From Halieaceae bacterium (lineage in GTDB: Bacteria; Pseudomonadota; Gammaproteobacteria; Pseudomonadales; Halieaceae), in assembly GCA_018666295.1 (NCBI GenBank), contig JABIZW010000032.1, forward strand, positions 1-5,059: a stretch of 5,059 nt of DNA. The letters run 5' to 3'. Position 1 is the stretch's first letter. Every line of letters starts with the position of its first letter. Below the pieces are notes generated by a model. It did no database searches and was not told where the DNA came from. It was given only the letters and a program-made list of their open reading frames with translations. Position numbers and translations under genes: made by a program. Of the stretch, positions 1 to 5,059 are shown piece after piece.

Positions 1-522
1 ATCAATGATCTTGCCAAGGGTGCGAACAATATTTGCCTCAAACGAAAAATCCATGGTGAGGTAAGGATTTTCCCAGTCACCGAGCACACCCATTCGTTCA
101 AAATCTTCGCGCTGATTACTGACTTGTTTAGCCGCGTAATCCCGACACTTTTGGCGAAACTCACTGGCCGAGACCTTGTGCCCGGGCTTGCCCACCTTTT
201 TCTCAACATTCAGCTCAATCGGAAGGCCGTGACAATCCCACCCAGGAACGTAGGGCGCGTCAAAACCCGACAAGGCCTTGGACTTCACAATGATATCCTT
301 AAGGATTTTATTAACCGCATGACCCACGTGAAGCTCACCGTTGGCGTAAGGAGGGCCGTCATGAAGGATAAACGTGGGCTTGCCCGCGCCAGCATCGCGC
401 ATCTTCTGATACAGCGACATCGCCTCCCACTGCTTTAGCCGTTGCGGCTCGCGCTGAGTCAGGTTGGCCTTCATCGGAAAACCCGTCTCGGGAAGATTTA
501 ACGTGCTTTTATAGTCGCTCAT
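1..522 (-). CDS. ileS: Isoleucyl-tRNA synthetase, N-terminal part (3' end outside window)
   Basis: IleS is a cytosolic class I aminoacyl-tRNA synthetase that activates isoleucine with ATP and loads it on tRNA-Ile, editing mischarged valine. The first 174 codons are present and the frame is open to base 1. The family is usually about 930-940 residues, so roughly a fifth is seen. Translation from the ATG at 522 begins MSDYKSTLNLPETGFPM, essentially the E. coli N-terminus, which fixes the start. The class I HIGH signature appears as H65-V-G-H68 within GPPYANGELHVGHAVNKILK. It is followed by the family block YVPGWDCHGLPIE (about 91-103) and by VLGDWENPYLTMDF (about 146-159). The KMSKS loop, editing domain and C-terminal zinc site lie outside. 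The start is 23 nt after the ribF stop with only a weak purine stretch (GAGA) upstream, so it is probably translated from the ribF message. No frameshift or stop is seen. Identification is very secure. Confidence 0.97.
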   Translation of the reverse strand, partial: MSDYKSTLNLPETGFPMKANLTQREPQRLKQWEAMSLYQKMRDAGAGKPTFILHDGPPYANGELHVGHAVNKILKDIIVKSKALSGFDAPYVPGWDCHGLPIELNVEKKVGKPGHKVSASEFRQKCRDYAAKQVSNQREDFERMGVLGDWENPYLTMDFSFEANIVRTLGKIID

Positions 523-545
523 TGTACGTCTGAATTCTCGAAATA

Positions 546-1487
546 TTAGGCTGGATGGGCGTTGTGCCAAACTTGCGCGGCTTCTTGGTCCGACGCAATT
601 GCGGCTTTGAGCGCATCCAGCGAATCAAATTTTTTCTCGTCACGGAGTTTCGTCATGAACTCCACTTCAAGGCGCTCCCCATAAATATCGCGAGCAAAGT
701 CGAATAAATGCACTTCTAGGTTTGCGAGCATTCCATCGTTTACAGTGGGTCTCACACCGACATTGGCCACGCCCGGCGCATTTTTAAGACCGGCGCCCGA
801 CACTCGAACCGCATAAACCCCGTGCAATGGCGACTTTACACGCTTCAGGGCAATATTGGCGGTTGGCGCGCCAATTTGCCGCCCCAACTGCTTGCCTTTG
901 AGGACTTTTCCCGAAAGTTTAAACGGTCGTCCTAAGAGATGGGCCGCCTGCACAAAGTTGGCGTCTAAAAGTGCAGACCGAATGCGCGTGCTACTGACTC
1001 GCTCGCCATCGAGGTCAAATGTTGACGTTGGAACCACCTCGTACCCCAGCTCATCCGCCAGGCGCTGAGTAAAGGCAAAGTCGCCCGCCCGCTGTTTTCC
1101 AAACCGGAAATCATCGCCAAATGCAATGTAACGCGCACTTAATCCGTCGATAAAAATGCGTTCTACAAACTCTCGCGGGGACATCGCCCGCAATGCGTCG
1201 TTAAATTTAAGACACATTAAGTTGTCGATACCCAGGCTTTTAAGGGCTCGAAATTTCTCTCTAAAGGTCATGAGTCTCGGCGGCGCTTGGTCTGGAAACA
1301 AAAACTCACCCGGTAGCGGCTCAAAGGTAACAACCGTGGTCGAGAGTCCACGCAGGTCAGCCTCACGTTTCAAGTGAGCTAAGACCTCTCGATGCCCTCG
1401 GTGCACGCCATCAAACGAGCCAATGGTTACTGCGCTACCCGCCGGAGAGGATCCCGAAAAATTATGCTGTCCTCGAATGAGTTTCAT
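546..1487 (-). CDS. ribF: Bifunctional riboflavin kinase / FAD synthetase
   Basis: RibF phosphorylates riboflavin to FMN and then adenylylates FMN to FAD in the cytosol, using ATP for both steps. At 313 residues it has the normal length for the bifunctional bacterial enzyme. The N-terminal adenylyltransferase half (about 1-183) carries the nucleotidyltransferase motif GSFDGVHRGH at 23-32 (H29-x-G-H32), the block FGDDFRFG at 123-130, and VSSTRIR at 164-170, the ISSTxxR-type motif of this domain. The C-terminal kinase half (about 186-305) has the GRQIGAPTAN stretch at 202-211, whose PTAN is the Mg-ATP/flavin site, then PGVANVGVRPT (238-248) and LEVHLFDF (257-264), whose E258 corresponds to the family's catalytic glutamate. 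The ATG at 1487 gives MKLIRG, the usual gammaproteobacterial start, with a short AAGG 4 nt upstream. It lies 63 nt after murJ and 23 nt before ileS, the conserved ribF-ileS pairing. All key residues are present. Confidence 0.97.
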   Translation of the reverse strand: MKLIRGQHNFSGSSPAGSAVTIGSFDGVHRGHREVLAHLKREADLRGLSTTVVTFEPLPGEFLFPDQAPPRLMTFREKFRALKSLGIDNLMCLKFNDALRAMSPREFVERIFIDGLSARYIAFGDDFRFGKQRAGDFAFTQRLADELGYEVVPTSTFDLDGERVSSTRIRSALLDANFVQAAHLLGRPFKLSGKVLKGKQLGRQIGAPTANIALKRVKSPLHGVYAVRVSGAGLKNAPGVANVGVRPTVNDGMLANLEVHLFDFARDIYGERLEVEFMTKLRDEKKFDSLDALKAAIASDQEAAQVWHNAHPA

Positions 1488-1517
1488 GGTGCCTTGCGCA
1501 ATCAGGTGACAGACGAA

Positions 1518-1546
1518 AGTATACAGAACCGGAGCCGGACTATCGC
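1518..1546 (-). promoter_or_regulatory. Possible weak sigma-70 promoter for ribF-ileS
   Basis: The 63-nt murJ-ribF gap is the longest gene-free stretch in the window. On the minus strand it holds TATACT at 1523-1518, five of six matches to a -10 box. A poor -35 candidate, GCGATA (three of six), sits 17 nt upstream. Transcription would start about 24 nt before the ribF ATG. The -10 alone could arise by chance. If real, it would let ribF-ileS be expressed independently of the upstream genes. Confidence 0.25.
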
Positions 1547-1550
1547 CTGT

Positions 1551-3143
1551 TTAGCGTCCACTGGGATCCTTAAGCGCTTTGAGTTTTAAACCAGAAACCG
1601 CCAATACAAGGACAAAGCTTGCAAGTCCTGCAGTCACAAGCGTCGTCATGCGAGTGACGCGCCAACCCACATCCGCGTCGAGCCAAACGGGATAATCCGG
1701 CGTCAACGCACTGATAATAAGGGCCATGAGGACGACAGCGGCAAGCATCCGAAGCACAAACTTAGGCGCCAAGATCTCAGTAAGCGACAAACCCTCGCGG
1801 CGAAGGCCCAAATACAAAAGTCCCGCATTAATCCATGCGGACACGCTGGTTGCCAAAGCGAGCCCCACGTGGCCCATGTCGAAATACCACATCAGTGGAA
1901 ACACAAAAACAACGTTCAACACCATGTTACTGACCATCGCGATAATACCGATCTTCACCGGCGTCTTCATGTCTTGGCGCGCGTAGTAACCAGGCGCCAG
2001 AACTTTGATTAGCATAAAGCCGCCTAAGCCGAGCGTGTAGGCTCGTAAGCTCGCGGAGGCCATTAATACGTCGTCGTTTGTGAACGCCCCATACTGGAAT
2101 AGGGTCGCCAATATGGGTTCTGCCAGGAGCCACAACGCAACGGTTGCCGGCACTGCGATGAGTAAAACATTTCGAGCTGCCCAGGCGAGGGTTCGCGCGA
2201 ACGCGTCCGATTCAGCACGTGTATTCAGCGCCGAAAGCGCGGGCAACATCACCGTAGCGATGGCAATGGCAAAGATACCCAAGGGCAGCTCGGTTAACCT
2301 GTCAGAGTAATAAAGCCATGCCACGCTGCCATCGGGAAGTAAACTGGCCAAAACAGTGTCAAACAACAAGTTGATCTGGCTGACTGAGACACCGAAGAGT
2401 GCGGGCACCATCAACGTCATTATTTTGCGAACACCCGGATCCTGCGTATCCCAAACAGGCCTTGGTGTCAGTTGGAGCGAATGCAATGCAGGCCACTGAA
2501 ATAACAACTGAATGACACCGGCGAGCATGACCCCCATCGCCAAGCCAAGCGCCGGTTCAGGCATGGCCGGTGCCCAGACGAGGGCCGCAGTAATCAGCGA
2601 TAGATTAAGCAACACCGGCGTGTAAGCAGGAACCGCAAAGCGTCCGTAAGTGTTCAAAATTGCACCGCAAAAACCCGTCAAACTGATTAACAGTAAATAG
2701 GGAAAGGTCCACACGATGAGGTCCGCTGTTAGCGCAAGCTTCGCCGCGTCTCGGCTAAACCCGGGCGCAAATAAGAGCGCCACCCAAGGCGCCATAATCA
2801 TGGCCAGGGAAGTCAAAAGCAGTAACGATCCACCAAGCACACCCGCCACTCGGTTGACGAGTGCTTTCACTTCGTCGTGGGAGCCTTGCTCGCGCACCTC
2901 GGTGAGCACAGGAACAAACGCCTGCGAAAAGGCGCCCTCGGCAAAGAGGCGTCTTAAAAAATTAGGGATCTTAAAAGCGACAAAGAACGCATCCGCATTC
3001 GGTGCAGCGCCCAGTAGATTGGCCAGTACAACGTCACGGCAAAGACCGAGCACTCTCGACAACGTGGTGCCCAAACTGACCACAAAACTGGCGCCTAACA
3101 GCCCACGCCGCCTACCCTCTGGCTCGCCCGCAACCTCCGTCAC
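1551..3143 (-). CDS. murJ: Lipid II flippase MurJ (MviN family)
   Basis: MurJ is an inner-membrane protein of the MOP superfamily that flips lipid II to the periplasmic face for peptidoglycan synthesis. The protein is hydrophobic along most of its length, consistent with the family's 14 membrane helices. Family blocks are clear: SRVLGLCRD (about 29-37), ADAFFVAFKIPNFLRRLFAEGAFSQAFVP (about 50-78) and GSVAWLYYSDRLTELP (about 272-287). These keep the cavity arginines and acidic residue corresponding to E. coli R18, R24, D39, R52 and R270 (here about R30, R36, D51, R64/R65 and R282). I chose the GTG at 3143, giving 530 residues against 511 in E. coli. It overlaps the nudF TGA as GTGA, has GGAG 11 nt upstream, and leaves a short basic leader (EPEGRRRG) before helix 1. 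The ATG at 3191 would give 546 residues, would overlap nudF by 52 nt, and adds residues with no family counterpart that I know of. The gene is intact. Confidence 0.95.
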   Translation of the reverse strand: MTEVAGEPEGRRRGLLGASFVVSLGTTLSRVLGLCRDVVLANLLGAAPNADAFFVAFKIPNFLRRLFAEGAFSQAFVPVLTEVREQGSHDEVKALVNRVAGVLGGSLLLLTSLAMIMAPWVALLFAPGFSRDAAKLALTADLIVWTFPYLLLISLTGFCGAILNTYGRFAVPAYTPVLLNLSLITAALVWAPAMPEPALGLAMGVMLAGVIQLLFQWPALHSLQLTPRPVWDTQDPGVRKIMTLMVPALFGVSVSQINLLFDTVLASLLPDGSVAWLYYSDRLTELPLGIFAIAIATVMLPALSALNTRAESDAFARTLAWAARNVLLIAVPATVALWLLAEPILATLFQYGAFTNDDVLMASASLRAYTLGLGGFMLIKVLAPGYYARQDMKTPVKIGIIAMVSNMVLNVVFVFPLMWYFDMGHVGLALATSVSAWINAGLLYLGLRREGLSLTEILAPKFVLRMLAAVVLMALIISALTPDYPVWLDADVGWRVTRMTTLVTAGLASFVLVLAVSGLKLKALKDPSGR

Positions 3144-3766
3144 GTGACTAACCACTCCGCTCTCAAACCCTCGCCATGACGCGCTAGCCAATGTAAGGCG
3201 ATGATTGTGAGGCCGTTATTGATCTTCCCCTCGTCTAACAGCGAAATGGCCTCTGCTCGCGGTATCGAATGCACCAAAATATCTTCGTGTTCAGTATCGA
3301 GGCCTTTCACCTCGCCAACGGCCGCAGAAGTCACGCGCCCAAGGAACAACCGAATTTGCTCTGAACACGCGCCGGGGCTTGGGTAATAAGAGACCACCGG
3401 GAGAAGTGCATCCATGGTACATCCAGCCTCTTCCAGCGCTTCACGGTGCGCCACCGCGTCGTCAGACTCACCCGGTTCGACAATTCCAGCCACCGCTTCG
3501 AGCATCCAAGGTGATTCATCTTCTCGAATAGCACCGGGCCTAAACTGTTCAATTAAAATGACGTGGTCGCGCTCGACATCCCACGGCAAGACCGCCACAG
3601 CGTCGCCGCGCTCAAACATTTCACGACGAATACCCTCGGTCCAACTGCCGTCAAAACGACGATGCTTAAGCGTCATCGCATCCATTCGGAAGTACCCCTC
3701 GAACAGTGTCTCGCGACGTGTCACCTCGACGTCACGAGCGCCGTAAACCAGCGCGACGTCGCTCAA
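3140..3766 (-). CDS. nudF: ADP-ribose pyrophosphatase, Nudix family (NudF type)
   Basis: This cytosolic Nudix hydrolase is predicted to split ADP-ribose, and probably other ADP-sugars, into AMP and a sugar phosphate. The family is credited with clearing reactive ADP-ribose and, in E. coli, with draining ADP-glucose. The 208 residues match NudF length (209 in E. coli). The Nudix box spans 94-116 as G-x5-E-x7-REALEEAGC, with metal-binding glutamates E109, E112 and E113 and the upstream E100. Other NudF-type blocks are RRETLFEGYF (17-26), FERGDAVAVLPWD (51-63), VILIEQFRPGA (69-79) and EHEDILVH (159-166), where the family's catalytic-base loop lies. The start is TTG at 3766: it overlaps the pyrB stop as TTGA and has GGAG 8 nt upstream. 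It sits between pyrB and murJ with 4-nt overlaps at both ends, so translational coupling is likely. The exact substrate is inferred from similarity to NudF, not shown by the sequence alone. Confidence 0.93.
   Translation of the reverse strand: MSDVALVYGARDVEVTRRETLFEGYFRMDAMTLKHRRFDGSWTEGIRREMFERGDAVAVLPWDVERDHVILIEQFRPGAIREDESPWMLEAVAGIVEPGESDDAVAHREALEEAGCTMDALLPVVSYYPSPGACSEQIRLFLGRVTSAAVGEVKGLDTEHEDILVHSIPRAEAISLLDEGKINNGLTIIALHWLARHGEGLRAEWLVT
3155..3158 (-). promoter_or_regulatory. Ribosome binding site supporting the murJ GTG start
   Basis: GGAG on the minus strand lies within the 3' end of nudF, 11 nt before the GTG at 3143. The spacing is on the long side. Together with the GTGA stop/start overlap it favours this start over the ATG at 3191 and over another in-frame GTG at 3155, which overlaps the GGAG itself. 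Confidence 0.55.
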
Positions 3767-4776
3767 AACCGTCGCTCCGTGCTCCAGCTCACCGGACTTG
3801 AGTAGTCGTCCACCTGATCTGCCACACCCAGAATCAAGGCAAATAACGCCATTCGTACGAGGACGCCGTTGTCAGACTGCCGAAAGATCGCAAGATTAGG
3901 GTCGTCATTGAGGTCGACGTCAAGTTCTTGTGCACCCTCTCTGGAGTCACGCGGTAACGGGTGCATAATGACCGTGTTCGGCTCACAAAACGCAGTGTAA
4001 ATACTTTGATTGAGACGAAAGCGTCCGCGATAAAGGTCGGCATCCGCCTGAGACTCAAACCGCTCTTCCTGAATGCGCGTTGAGTAAACAATATCAACAT
4101 TGGCAATACCGGCTTCGAGCTGATCGGTTTGAACCACCTCTATACCATTAGCGCGCATCTCATCGACCAACTCGCCTGGCATTTTTAGCTCCGAAGGCGC
4201 CACCAAACTCACACTGACATTGTTAAATCGCGTCAGTAGTCTTGAGAGTGAATGCACGGTGCGACCAAATCGAAGGTCGCCGACCATTGCGATTCTGAGC
4301 CCGTCGATACCGCGTTGGCGATCGGCAAGCTCGCTGCGAATCGTGTAAAGGTCGAGTAGCGCTTGGCTGGGATGCTCGTTTGAGCCGTCACCCCCATTGA
4401 TCACGGGTACGCGACTTGCGCTGGCGAACTCACGCACAGATCCTGCTGTGGGGTGGCGCATGACAATGGCGTCAGAGTAGCCACTGAGTACTCGGGCGGT
4501 GTCGTAAAGCGACTCACCTTTTGCAATCGCCGTGCTCTCAAAGCCCGTTGTCTCGCGGACATGCCCACCTAAAAGGTTAAACGCGCTACCAAAACTAATT
4601 CGGGTGCGAGTTGAGGGTTCGAAAAACATGGAACCAAGGATCGCGCCCTCAAGCACGCTTGTCTTGCGTTCTCGCTGTGCATACGGACGCATCCGGTCAG
4701 CAATCTCGAAAATTCGATCGACCTCTGCGCGATCAAACTGACCGATTCCTAATATGTGGTGCCCAGCGAATTTCAC
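3763..4776 (-). CDS. pyrB: Aspartate carbamoyltransferase, long form
   Basis: PyrB condenses carbamoyl phosphate with aspartate to N-carbamoyl-aspartate, the committed step of pyrimidine synthesis in the cytosol. From the GTG at 4776 it has 337 residues against 311 in E. coli. The carbamoyl-phosphate motif FEPSTRTRISF includes S55-T-R-T-R59. Other active-site residues are K86 (AKGES), R107 (VMRHP), H135 and Q138 (HPSQ), R172 (GDLRFGRT), R235 and Q237 (STRIQEER) and HPLPR at 274-278, matching E. coli R54, K84, R105, H134, Q137, R167, R229 and Q231. Extra length lies partly after the last helix, in a tail ending SWSTERRF. A GTG at 4797 would add MQGEKSA but has no ribosome binding site nearby. 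The inner GTG has AGGGAG 11 nt upstream and starts MKFAGHHILGIG, which fits family N-termini better. No pyrI or pyrC-like partner follows; nudF does. Catalytic residues are complete, so an active enzyme is expected. Confidence 0.94.
   Translation of the reverse strand: MKFAGHHILGIGQFDRAEVDRIFEIADRMRPYAQRERKTSVLEGAILGSMFFEPSTRTRISFGSAFNLLGGHVRETTGFESTAIAKGESLYDTARVLSGYSDAIVMRHPTAGSVREFASASRVPVINGGDGSNEHPSQALLDLYTIRSELADRQRGIDGLRIAMVGDLRFGRTVHSLSRLLTRFNNVSVSLVAPSELKMPGELVDEMRANGIEVVQTDQLEAGIANVDIVYSTRIQEERFESQADADLYRGRFRLNQSIYTAFCEPNTVIMHPLPRDSREGAQELDVDLNDDPNLAIFRQSDNGVLVRMALFALILGVADQVDDYSSPVSWSTERRF
3775..3778 (-). promoter_or_regulatory. Ribosome binding site deciding the nudF TTG start
   Basis: GGAG on the minus strand lies inside the last codons of pyrB, 8 nt before the TTG at 3766. 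This spacing is optimal and supports TTG as the true start despite its rarity. The signal sits where a ribosome finishing pyrB would uncover it, which fits coupled translation. Confidence 0.7.
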
Positions 4777-4787
4777 AGCGCTCTTTT

Positions 4788-4793
4788 CTCCCT
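4788..4793 (-). promoter_or_regulatory. Ribosome binding site supporting the pyrB GTG at 4776
   Basis: AGGGAG on the minus strand lies 11 nt before the GTG at 4776 and just inside the alternative open frame from the GTG at 4797. It is the only good purine-rich ribosome binding site near either start. It points to the shorter, 337-residue PyrB. Confidence 0.5.
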
Positions 4794-4824
4794 GCACGCG
4801 ACGTAGCGCACTTGCGCCCCTAGT

Positions 4825-5059
4825 TTAAACAGAAGCGGTGCTGACATCTAAAATTTCCCACTGCTCTGATACCCAGCGCTCTAACTCATTGAGCGCAAAG
4901 GCCTGCTTCCCAGTCAGGCCGTCTCGAGACAGCTCCTCCAAAAGCACTTTTTGGAACATCTCAAGATTCAAGTGACTGCTGTTTAGCCATTGTTCTCGGC
5001 AATGGTCACGCCAATGCTTGCGTTCCGACTCGGTCAAAATATCAGGCCAATTGCGTGCA
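4825..5059 (-). CDS. Unrecognised Trp-rich protein, C-terminal part (5' end probably outside window)
   Basis: I do not recognise this protein. The reading frame is open from the window edge to the TAA at 4827-4825, giving at least 77 residues. The first possible in-window start is a TTG at 5037 (70 residues), but seven more codons (ARNWPDI) continue upstream without a stop and I see no strong ribosome binding site for the TTG. A longer gene cut by the window edge is therefore more likely. The peptide is charged and probably mostly helical, with five tryptophans in 77 residues (NWPD, KHWRD, EQWLN, ERWVS, EQWEI), one cysteine and no hydrophobic membrane segment. A soluble protein or domain is likely. 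It lies 48 nt upstream of the preferred pyrB start on the same strand with no visible terminator, so it may share the transcript. Composition resembles its neighbours. Reality as a coding region is fairly likely; function is unknown. Confidence 0.65.
   Translation of the reverse strand, partial: ARNWPDILTESERKHWRDHCREQWLNSSHLNLEMFQKVLLEELSRDGLTGKQAFALNELERWVSEQWEILDVSTASV

Noticed and set aside
124..438. Plus-strand open frame of 104 codons
   Set aside because: It lies wholly antisense to ileS, whose minus-strand translation matches the family residue by residue. The plus-strand peptide has no recognisable motif.
1529..1538. CCGG-CT-CCGG repeat in the murJ-ribF gap, considered as a terminator stem
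   Set aside because: The loop would be 2 nt and the stem 4 bp with no T-tract, so it cannot form a convincing terminator.
2716..3147. Plus-strand open frame of 143 codons
   Set aside because: It is antisense to the first third of murJ. Its Ser/Thr/Ala/Arg-rich composition is typical of a reverse-strand shadow, and no ribosome binding site or family motif is seen.
3144..3191. N-terminal extension of MurJ from the ATG at 3191
   Set aside because: It would overlap nudF by 52 nt and add residues (ASASWRGFESG) that are out-of-frame readings of the conserved nudF C-terminus. The GTG at 3143 has better context.
3414..3746. Plus-strand open frame of 110 codons
   Set aside because: It is antisense to nudF, Ser/Arg-rich, and fully explained by the codon pattern of the real gene.
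3834..4106. Minus-strand open frame of 90 codons within pyrB
   Set aside because: It is in a different frame inside a region where the PyrB frame carries conserved motifs (STRIQEER, HPLPR). It is a shadow frame.
4801..4820. Small inverted repeat GCGC-AAGT-GCGC (minus strand) ahead of pyrB, considered as a terminator or attenuator
   Set aside because: The stem is only 4-5 bp and no T-run follows, so it does not look like a rho-independent terminator. No leader peptide or U-rich pause site typical of pyrBI attenuation is seen.
4823..4830. Perfect 8-bp palindrome GTTTAAAC overlapping the stop of the upstream gene
   Set aside because: It occurs only once that I noticed and is simply explained by a TAA stop in an A/T-rich junction. 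There is no sign of an operator.

Overview
The window is a single tightly packed run of six genes, all on the minus strand. It looks like chromosomal core DNA from a gammaproteobacterium. The IleS N-terminus (MSDYKSTLNLPETGFPM) and the RibF start (MKLIRG) match, from memory, the Escherichia coli proteins almost residue for residue. The NudF and MurJ sequences are also of gammaproteobacterial type. Base composition is moderate (roughly mid-50s % G+C by eye) and even across the genes. The long PyrB resembles the roughly 340-residue form I remember from marine gammaproteobacteria such as Shewanella and Vibrio relatives. A marine gammaproteobacterium is a reasonable guess, but the genus cannot be fixed from this sequence.

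Layout in the direction of transcription (high to low coordinates): (1) 5059-4825, the C-terminal part of an unrecognised Trp-rich soluble protein, cut by the window edge; (2) pyrB, aspartate carbamoyltransferase; (3) nudF, ADP-ribose/ADP-sugar pyrophosphatase of the Nudix family; (4) murJ, lipid II flippase; (5) ribF, bifunctional riboflavin kinase/FAD synthetase; (6) the first 174 codons of ileS, isoleucyl-tRNA synthetase, running off the window at base 1.

The genes look co-transcribed. The pyrB stop overlaps the nudF start by 4 nt (TTGA), and the nudF stop overlaps the best murJ start by 4 nt (GTGA). The other gaps are short: 63 nt for murJ-ribF, 23 nt for ribF-ileS, and 48 nt from the hypothetical gene to the preferred pyrB start. 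No rho-independent terminator is visible in any gap. The only promoter-like sequence seen in a gap is a weak one in front of ribF. Three consecutive genes (pyrB, nudF, murJ) appear to start at GTG or TTG rather than ATG.

The genes do not form one pathway. They combine pyrimidine synthesis, nucleotide-sugar clearance, peptidoglycan precursor export, flavin cofactor synthesis and tRNA charging. The murJ-ribF-ileS order is a familiar gammaproteobacterial core block. The pyrB-nudF pair upstream of it, and the absence of rpsT between murJ and ribF, are the locally distinctive points. I found no mobile element, CRISPR array, RNA gene, defence system or other clearly new system. No stretch longer than 63 bases lacks a gene.
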